NCBI GenBank assembly: GCA_019634415.1 | Contig: JAHQVJ010000100.1 | Span: 62,001-126,000, forward strand | From: Myxococcales bacterium | GTDB lineage: Bacteria; Myxococcota_A; UBA796; GCA-2862545 | Length of the DNA: 64,000 nucleotides | Direction: 5' to 3' | In this document: positions 57,728 to 64,000 of the stretch, one piece after another | Layout: the number at the start of each line of letters is the position of its first letter | Position numbering within the stretch: position 1 is the stretch's first letter | Position numbers and translations under genes: made by a program | The notes under the pieces: model-generated | The model's database searches: none | Told to the model about the DNA's origin: nothing | What the model saw: the letters and a program-made list of their open reading frames with translations, nothing else

Positions 57728-58960
57728 TCAGGGCCCGAAGGATTCGGCGAACAGCGCGTCGATCGCGCGCCGGCCGGCGTCGGTGATCTGTCGGGTGCCG
57801 GTGCCGCAGATGTGGGCGGCGTGGATCTTGGGAACGCCGGGCGTCCAGCCTTGCTCGGCGTGCCACTGGTGCCAGGTGGCGCGTGGCTCGTCGAACACCC
57901 ACAGCTCCCGGCTCCACATGCGAGCGAGCTCCACGGACCAGCCCGTTCCGCCGCGCACTGTGCCGTCCTGCTGGATGGTGCCCACCACGAACACCTGCTG
58001 CGACCGCCGAACCATGTGCCACAGCGTCTGAAGCACCCCGCGGATCAGCCCACCGGCGTCGTTGTAGCTTCGGTTGAGCTGCTTGCTCACGTAGGTGAGG
58101 CTCACGTCGCCCATGGCGAGCTCCTGGGGCGACAGCTCTCGCCGCCCCACGGTTCGGCTCTGCAGGTGCCCTTCGAAGGTGAAGGCGACCTCCTGCACAC
58201 CCCTGCGCTCGGCTGCCTCGCCGAAGGCCGCCTCGGAGCCCGCTGCCCCGCCAGAGAACAGCGTGCAGTCCTCGGGGCGCAGCTGCCCCGCCGGATCCAC
58301 CTCGGAGGGGGCTGCGTCGTAGGACTCGAGCAGGGTGGCCGGATCGAGGATCTGCGGCGACGCAGAGTCTCCGCCGTGCACGGCGCGCAGCCGCAGCACG
58401 TCCCCGTCGTGCACGAGCCGCAGGACCAGCTGCACGTGCCCGAAGATCTCGCTGGGCACGGGTGCCTCGGATCGCACGTCCACCCAGCAGCGCAGGGACC
58501 GGTCGTGGGCGAGTCGAGACAGGTCGGGTAGGGCGCTCTGCAGGTCCTTGCCTTGCAAGCCGTCGACGATCACGGCCTCGGGCACGAACTCGGCGGCGTC
58601 CGCCAGCATGTCGAGGTGGCGCCCGAGCATGGCAGCGTCGAAGTCGGCGCTGCGACCGCTATGGATCACGCGCCCGCGCTCCACCTGTAGCTTGCTCGCG
58701 TCGTCGGCTCCCACCACGCGAAGCACCTCGTCGTAGTGCGCTCGCACGTGGTTCACGGACTCGGCGATGGTCAGGTGCAGCACCTGCTGTCCACGCAGCA
58801 GCGCATCGAGCGCGGCGTGGCACAGCAAGGCCGTCTTGCCCACGCCAGGCTGCCCCGCCACCAGCGCCACCGCCCCGACAGGTAGCCGAACGCTCCAACG
58901 AGCGGTGGGATGGCCGGCGTAGGGGGGGGCGCCAGGAGTCGCGAGGGAGCCAGGAGTCAC
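57728..58960 (-). CDS. RecA/KaiC-like ATPase fused to a second nucleotide-binding-type domain
   Basis: 410 aa. GTG 58960 lies one base after the fusA stop with GGAAG upstream, so it is coupled to fusA translation. Residues about 25-215: RecA-type ATPase with Walker A VAGQPGVGKTALLCHAALDALLRGQQVLHLTIAE and Walker B AVIVDGLQG. After a GGAAGSEAAFGEAAERRG linker region comes a second domain (about 285-410): VSLTYVSKQLNRSYNDAGGLIRGVLQTLWHMVRRSQQVFVVGTIQQDGTVRGGTGWSVELARMWSRELWVFDEPRATWHQW...CGTGTRQITDAGRRAIDALFAESF. The GGTGW and GTGTR glycine turns look like a Rossmann-type site. Its role is unknown. The ORF start 59014 is too early. Confidence 0.72.
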   Translation of the reverse strand: MTPGSLATPGAPPYAGHPTARWSVRLPVGAVALVAGQPGVGKTALLCHAALDALLRGQQVLHLTIAESVNHVRAHYDEVLRVVGADDASKLQVERGRVIHSGRSADFDAAMLGRHLDMLADAAEFVPEAVIVDGLQGKDLQSALPDLSRLAHDRSLRCWVDVRSEAPVPSEIFGHVQLVLRLVHDGDVLRLRAVHGGDSASPQILDPATLLESYDAAPSEVDPAGQLRPEDCTLFSGGAAGSEAAFGEAAERRGVQEVAFTFEGHLQSRTVGRRELSPQELAMGDVSLTYVSKQLNRSYNDAGGLIRGVLQTLWHMVRRSQQVFVVGTIQQDGTVRGGTGWSVELARMWSRELWVFDEPRATWHQWHAEQGWTPGVPKIHAAHICGTGTRQITDAGRRAIDALFAESFGP

Positions 58961-58961
58961 G

Positions 58962-61058
<2,097 letters not shown>

Positions 61059-61209
61059 GGCTGGTCCATGGAGTTGGGGGGCGATCAACCGCCCGGTGGA
61101 GGCTGGCCTTAGCGGGGTTGTCACGGCAAAGCAAGGGGCCTGCCGCTGCATACTGCACGAGCCGCTAACGCTGCTACGCCGCTGCTCGGCGAGTCCGAGA
61201 CGGCAACCG

Positions 61210-61233
61210 TGCCCGTGCGTCCCCACGCGGGCA
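61210..61233 (-). terminator. hairpin between the PilZ-like gene and fusA
   Basis: TGCCCG...CGGGCA (6 bp, more if a bulge is allowed) lies 7 bp beyond the stop of the PilZ-like gene and 150 bp before fusA. There is no clear T-run on the minus strand, so intrinsic termination is only possible. The rest of 61059-61240 shows no gene; the fusA promoter is not obvious. Confidence 0.3.
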
Positions 61234-61240
61234 GGCTGCG

Positions 61241-61705
61241 CTACTTAAGCGCCGCCGTCGTCGCGGCAAGCCCAGCAGCCTCGGCCGCCGTTCGCACGGC
61301 GAGATCGTCGATCCACTCGGACAGCCGGTTCCAGTCGCCGTCCGAGCCTCCGCGGCTGAACGCAGCCATCACCTGGAACTCGCGGCTGTCGACCTCCATG
61401 CGCACCACGTGCGCCCACAGGCGCATGCCCTCGATGCCGGCCTCGCGGGCCGACTCGCTGTAGGTGACGATGATGCGCAGCGCGTCGCCCCAGTGCAGCA
61501 TGGGGCGAGCGGTGGGAGGCGCGACGATGCGCACGCCGGAGTCGCTGATGTCGGCGATGTGGCCCGCCGTGGGCACCCCGGCGCTGGGGTGGGCGAAGAA
61601 GACCGGTACCAATGGGTCTGGGCTGTATCGGACCGCGCTGCGGCGCTCGCCCGGGCCGAGCTCCTCGGAGGTATCGAGGACCGTGGGCTGTCCCGCGGTG
61701 GTCAT
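61241..61705 (-). CDS. PilZ-like domain protein
   Basis: 154 aa from ATG 61705 (GAGGGAG four bases upstream; an earlier in-frame ATG at 61726 lacks one). PilZ c-di-GMP features: [18 protein letters not shown] (RxxxR-type start) and [16 protein letters not shown] (D/NxSxxG). A beta-barrel then a C-terminal helix ([26 protein letters not shown]) follow. A c-di-GMP-binding adaptor is likely; the effector is unknown. An inverted repeat lies just before its SD (61716-61743). Divergent from the GlmU-like gene. Confidence 0.72.
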   Translation of the reverse strand: MTTAGQPTVLDTSEELGPGERRSAVRYSPDPLVPVFFAHPSAGVPTAGHIADISDSGVRIVAPPTARPMLHWGDALRIIVTYSESAREAGIEGMRLWAHVVRMEVDSREFQVMAAFSRGGSDGDWNRLSEWIDDLAVRTAAEAAGLAATTAALK

Positions 61706-61715
61706 GGTGCTCCCT

Positions 61716-61743
61716 CGCACCCGCATTCATCGGCTCGGGTGCG
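61716..61743. promoter_or_regulatory. 8-bp stem inverted repeat in the PilZ-like leader
   Basis: CGCACCCG-12 nt-CGGGTGCG lies between the divergent PilZ-like and GlmU-like genes, next to the PilZ SD. It may be an operator or a leader hairpin; nothing tells which. A perfect TTGACA (61751-61756) follows on the plus strand, but no convincing -10 accompanies it. Confidence 0.3.
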
Positions 61744-61813
61744 GGTCAACTTGACACGAAGGGAGTCCAAAGAACGTCCAACCCATCGGTTAGACGACCC
61801 GGCGGAGTGCCAC

Positions 61814-62890
61814 ATGCCGAGTTCCTACCTTTCTCTATCGGCCGATCTCCAGGAACTTCCGTTCCTCGGTGGAACGCTGGGGCAGCACTGGGCTTCGCTG
61901 TTGCGCCAAGCTGCGCTCACGCCAGCCTCGTCGGTGCGGTCCCAGGTGGTGGTGGATGGCCGCTTCGCCGCCTTGGATCCGGCGCGCCTGCGTCAGCTCG
62001 TGCAGGCCTTGGGCGACGGCGGCGAGGAGAGCGTGGCCCTGGTCACCCCGGAGGGGCAACGCGTGGCGGTGGCGCGCGCGGAGCCCGCGTCCGACGACGA
62101 TCCCCTGAAGGCCGCAGCCGACGGCCCCTCCATCGCGCTCACGCCCGCCGAGGTGGTCGATGCCACCGATCCCTGGGGTCGATCCCTGGCGGAGCGGCAG
62201 GTGGTGGACCGCAGCCTCCGCCGGCTCGCCGCGCTGGGCGTGCGGCTGGTGGACCCAGCTCGGATCTGGGTGGAGCCCTCCGTCCGCGTGGCGGCCGGTG
62301 CCACCCTCTGGGGAGGGAGCGTGCTGCTGGGGCGCACGTCGGTGGCCCGGGGGGCGCAGGTGCATGCAGGCGCCTGGCTCCGCGACACCACGGTGGGGGA
62401 GAACACCGTCATCAAGCCCCACACCGTGTGCGACCGGGCTGAGATCGGGGCGGACTGTGCGCTCGGGCCCTCCGCCCACCTGAGGCCAGGCGCCGCTCTG
62501 CACACCGACGTGAAGGTGGGCAACTTCGTCGAGGTGAAGGCGGCCGTGCTGCGTTCGGGGGTGCGCGCGAGCCACCTGTCCTACATCGGAGATGCCGAGG
62601 TGGGGGAAGGTGCGAACGTGGGCGCGGGCACCATCACTTGCAACTACGACGGGTTCGGCAAGCACCGCACGGAGATCGGTGCAGGCGCATTCGTGGGCTC
62701 CAACACGTCGCTCGTGGCGCCGGTGCGCATCGGAGACGGCGTGATCATCGGTGCCGGAAGCACCATCACGCGGTCCGTGCCCGATCAGTCCCTGGCGGTG
62801 GAGCGGGCCGAGGAGCGGGTGCTGGAGGGGCGGGCTCCGAGGCTGCGGGAGCGCAACCGGCGCCGTGCCGAGGCACGTCGGGATGGCTGA
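61814..62890 (+). CDS. GlmU-type glucosamine-1-phosphate N-acetyltransferase half
   Basis: 358 aa from ATG 61814. The C-terminal left-handed beta-helix and acetyltransferase core of GlmU is fully present: [118 protein letters not shown]. The usual pyrophosphorylase N-terminal (LAAGxGTRMxS) is absent; residues 1-120 are a different, unrecognised short domain. It should make GlcNAc-1-P; UDP-GlcNAc formation would need another enzyme. The helicase ATG overlaps its stop by 8 bp. The ORF-track start 61409 is a shadow. Confidence 0.83.
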   Translation: MPSSYLSLSADLQELPFLGGTLGQHWASLLRQAALTPASSVRSQVVVDGRFAALDPARLRQLVQALGDGGEESVALVTPEGQRVAVARAEPASDDDPLKAAADGPSIALTPAEVVDATDPWGRSLAERQVVDRSLRRLAALGVRLVDPARIWVEPSVRVAAGATLWGGSVLLGRTSVARGAQVHAGAWLRDTTVGENTVIKPHTVCDRAEIGADCALGPSAHLRPGAALHTDVKVGNFVEVKAAVLRSGVRASHLSYIGDAEVGEGANVGAGTITCNYDGFGKHRTEIGAGAFVGSNTSLVAPVRIGDGVIIGAGSTITRSVPDQSLAVERAEERVLEGRAPRLRERNRRRAEARRDG

Positions 62891-64000
62891 AGACGAGGTC
62901 CCCGAGCACCTGGTGCGCCTCAACCCCGAGCAGGAGCGCGCCGTCACCACGCTGTCGGGCCCGCTCCTCGTGCTGGCGGGGGCGGGCTCGGGCAAGACCC
63001 GCGTGCTCACGCGCCGGATCGCCCACCTGCTCTACACCGGGGTGGATCCGAACAACGTCATCGCCCTCACCTTCACCAACAAGGCCGCTGCGGAGATGCG
63101 GGAGCGCGTGGCGGAGCTCATCGGTGATGCCGCCGAGCGGGTGTGGGTGAGCACCTTCCACTCCTCTTGTGCCCGCATCCTGCGCATGGACATCGAGGCG
63201 CTGGGGTTCACCAAGCGCTTCGCCATCTACGACGACGACGACCAGGTGCGTCTGCTGAAGTCCATCGTGGTGGATGCCGGCTACGACCCCACCCGCGTGG
63301 TGCCCCGCGACGTGCTGTCGCAGATCGACGGCTACAAGAACCAGATGCGCACCCCCGACCAGGTGGTGCAGGAGCGCCGCACCCACGTGGGCGATCCGGT
63401 GATCCGGGTGTGGCGCGACTACGAAGAAGCGCTCAAGGCCTCCGACGCCCTGGACTTCAACGATCTGGTGGGCAAGACCGTCGAGCTGTTCCAGGATCAT
63501 CCCGACGTGCTCGAGAAGTGGCGGGATCGCTTCCAGTACGTGCTGGTGGACGAGTACCAGGACACGAACCGCGCGCAGTACCTGTTGCTCAGGCTCCTCG
63601 CGGTGGAGCATCGCAACATCGCGGTGGTGGGCGACGACGACCAGTCCATCTACGGGTTCCGCGGCGCCGACGTCTCCAACATCCTCAACTTCCAGGAGGA
63701 CTACGCCGAGGCCAAGGTGGTGCGACTGGAGCAGAACTACCGGTCCACCGGCTACATCCTCACCTTGGCCAACGCCGTGGTGGCGCACAATCCCGACCGG
63801 CTCGACAAGCGGCTGTGGACCGAGAGCGCCAACGGCGCCAAGGTGCAGCTCATCGTGCGGCGCACCGTGCTCGAGGAGGCCACGCGGGTGGCCGACGCCA
63901 TCCTGAAGCTCCGTCGCATGGGCCACGAGTACAAGGACATCGCGATCATCTACCGCACCAAGTCCATCGCGCGGCACTTCGAGGGCGCGCTGCGGCGCAA
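62883..64000 (+). CDS. UvrD/PcrA-type DNA helicase, N-terminal part (runs off the right edge)
   Basis: At least 372 aa from ATG 62883, overlapping the GlmU-like stop by 8 bp. SF1A helicase motifs in order: [33 protein letters not shown] (Q motif and I), [18 protein letters not shown] (Ia), [13 protein letters not shown] (Ib), [14 protein letters not shown] (II, DExx), [15 protein letters not shown] (III), [13 protein letters not shown] (IV). It unwinds DNA in repair and replication restart. UvrD, PcrA and Rep cannot be told apart from this part. The 403-aa minus ORF over it is a shadow. Confidence 0.93.
   Translation, partial: MAEDEVPEHLVRLNPEQERAVTTLSGPLLVLAGAGSGKTRVLTRRIAHLLYTGVDPNNVIALTFTNKAAAEMRERVAELIGDAAERVWVSTFHSSCARILRMDIEALGFTKRFAIYDDDDQVRLLKSIVVDAGYDPTRVVPRDVLSQIDGYKNQMRTPDQVVQERRTHVGDPVIRVWRDYEEALKASDALDFNDLVGKTVELFQDHPDVLEKWRDRFQYVLVDEYQDTNRAQYLLLRLLAVEHRNIAVVGDDDQSIYGFRGADVSNILNFQEDYAEAKVVRLEQNYRSTGYILTLANAVVAHNPDRLDKRLWTESANGAKVQLIVRRTVLEEATRVADAILKLRRMGHEYKDIAIIYRTKSIARHFEGALRR

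Overview
The window is very GC-rich, gene-dense bacterial DNA with strong G/C bias at third codon positions. It most resembles a member of the Myxococcota or another lineage of the former Deltaproteobacteria. The pointers are two secreted proteins ending in a MYXO-CTERM-like tag, a DUF2330 protein, MopE-type metal-binding repeats, NHL and FG-GAP lipoproteins, a DUF1592/DUF1501 pair, and an EF-G of the spirochaete/planctomycete/deltaproteobacterial (mitochondrial EF-G1-like) type. No rRNA, tRNA, CRISPR array, phage module or complete insertion sequence was seen. About a third of the genes encode secreted or lipid-anchored proteins, many with very short, Trp-rich lipoprotein signals.

Layout. 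0-3 kb: a truncated FG-GAP lipoprotein, a small lipoprotein, then a decayed island. The island holds remnants of a YtcJ-type amidohydrolase (two pieces sharing a 123-bp direct repeat) and an OmpR-type response regulator split around a lower-GC membrane-protein gene. 3-13 kb: lipoproteins, an isoprenylcysteine-methyltransferase-like membrane protein, a HEAT-repeat protein, guanine deaminase, an HEXXH metallopeptidase, a macro-domain protein, a PlsC acyltransferase and a TerB/DUF697 protein. 13-21 kb: two tandem beta-helix lipoproteins, then a four-gene minus-strand operon of beta-propeller lipoproteins. 21-27 kb: a duplicated NrfJ-like lipoprotein and a two-gene alpha-2-macroglobulin without a thioester. 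27-29.4 kb: a seven-repeat acidic metal-binding lipoprotein and a second decayed patch that begins with a 45-bp copy of the macroglobulin gene end. 29.4-35.8 kb: a DUF4097-like lipoprotein, an SRPBCC protein, a PaaX-like regulator, a membrane sulfatase-like protein, glutamate dehydrogenase and a lipoprotein.

44.6-35.8 kb (minus strand) is a run of nine closely spaced or overlapping genes: UspA, DUF1592-type CxxCH lipoprotein, fatty-acid-hydroxylase-like membrane protein, DUF1501 Tat protein, CxxCH plus L-domain lipoprotein, truncated globin, CheA-like kinase lacking the CheW-like domain, soluble MCP-like protein and CheY. The last four overlap or abut and look like a heme-sensor phosphorelay whose sensor is a separate protein. 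This is the best candidate here for an undescribed system.

44.6-50.8 kb: TlpA-like thioredoxin, PspC protein, SpmA-SpmB fusion, alpha/beta hydrolase, a CxxCH lipoprotein, and a DUF6502-like regulator divergent across paired inverted repeats. 50.9-57.4 kb: a DUF2330 protein facing a four-gene iron/heme operon (TonB receptor, HmuY-like lipoprotein, alkaline phosphatase, uncharacterised protein) with a sigma70-like promoter and a Fur-like palindrome on the start codon. 57.4-64 kb: fusA followed by a RecA-like ATPase fusion and a small lipoprotein, then a PilZ-like protein, a GlmU acetyltransferase half without the uridylyltransferase domain, and the start of a UvrD/PcrA helicase.
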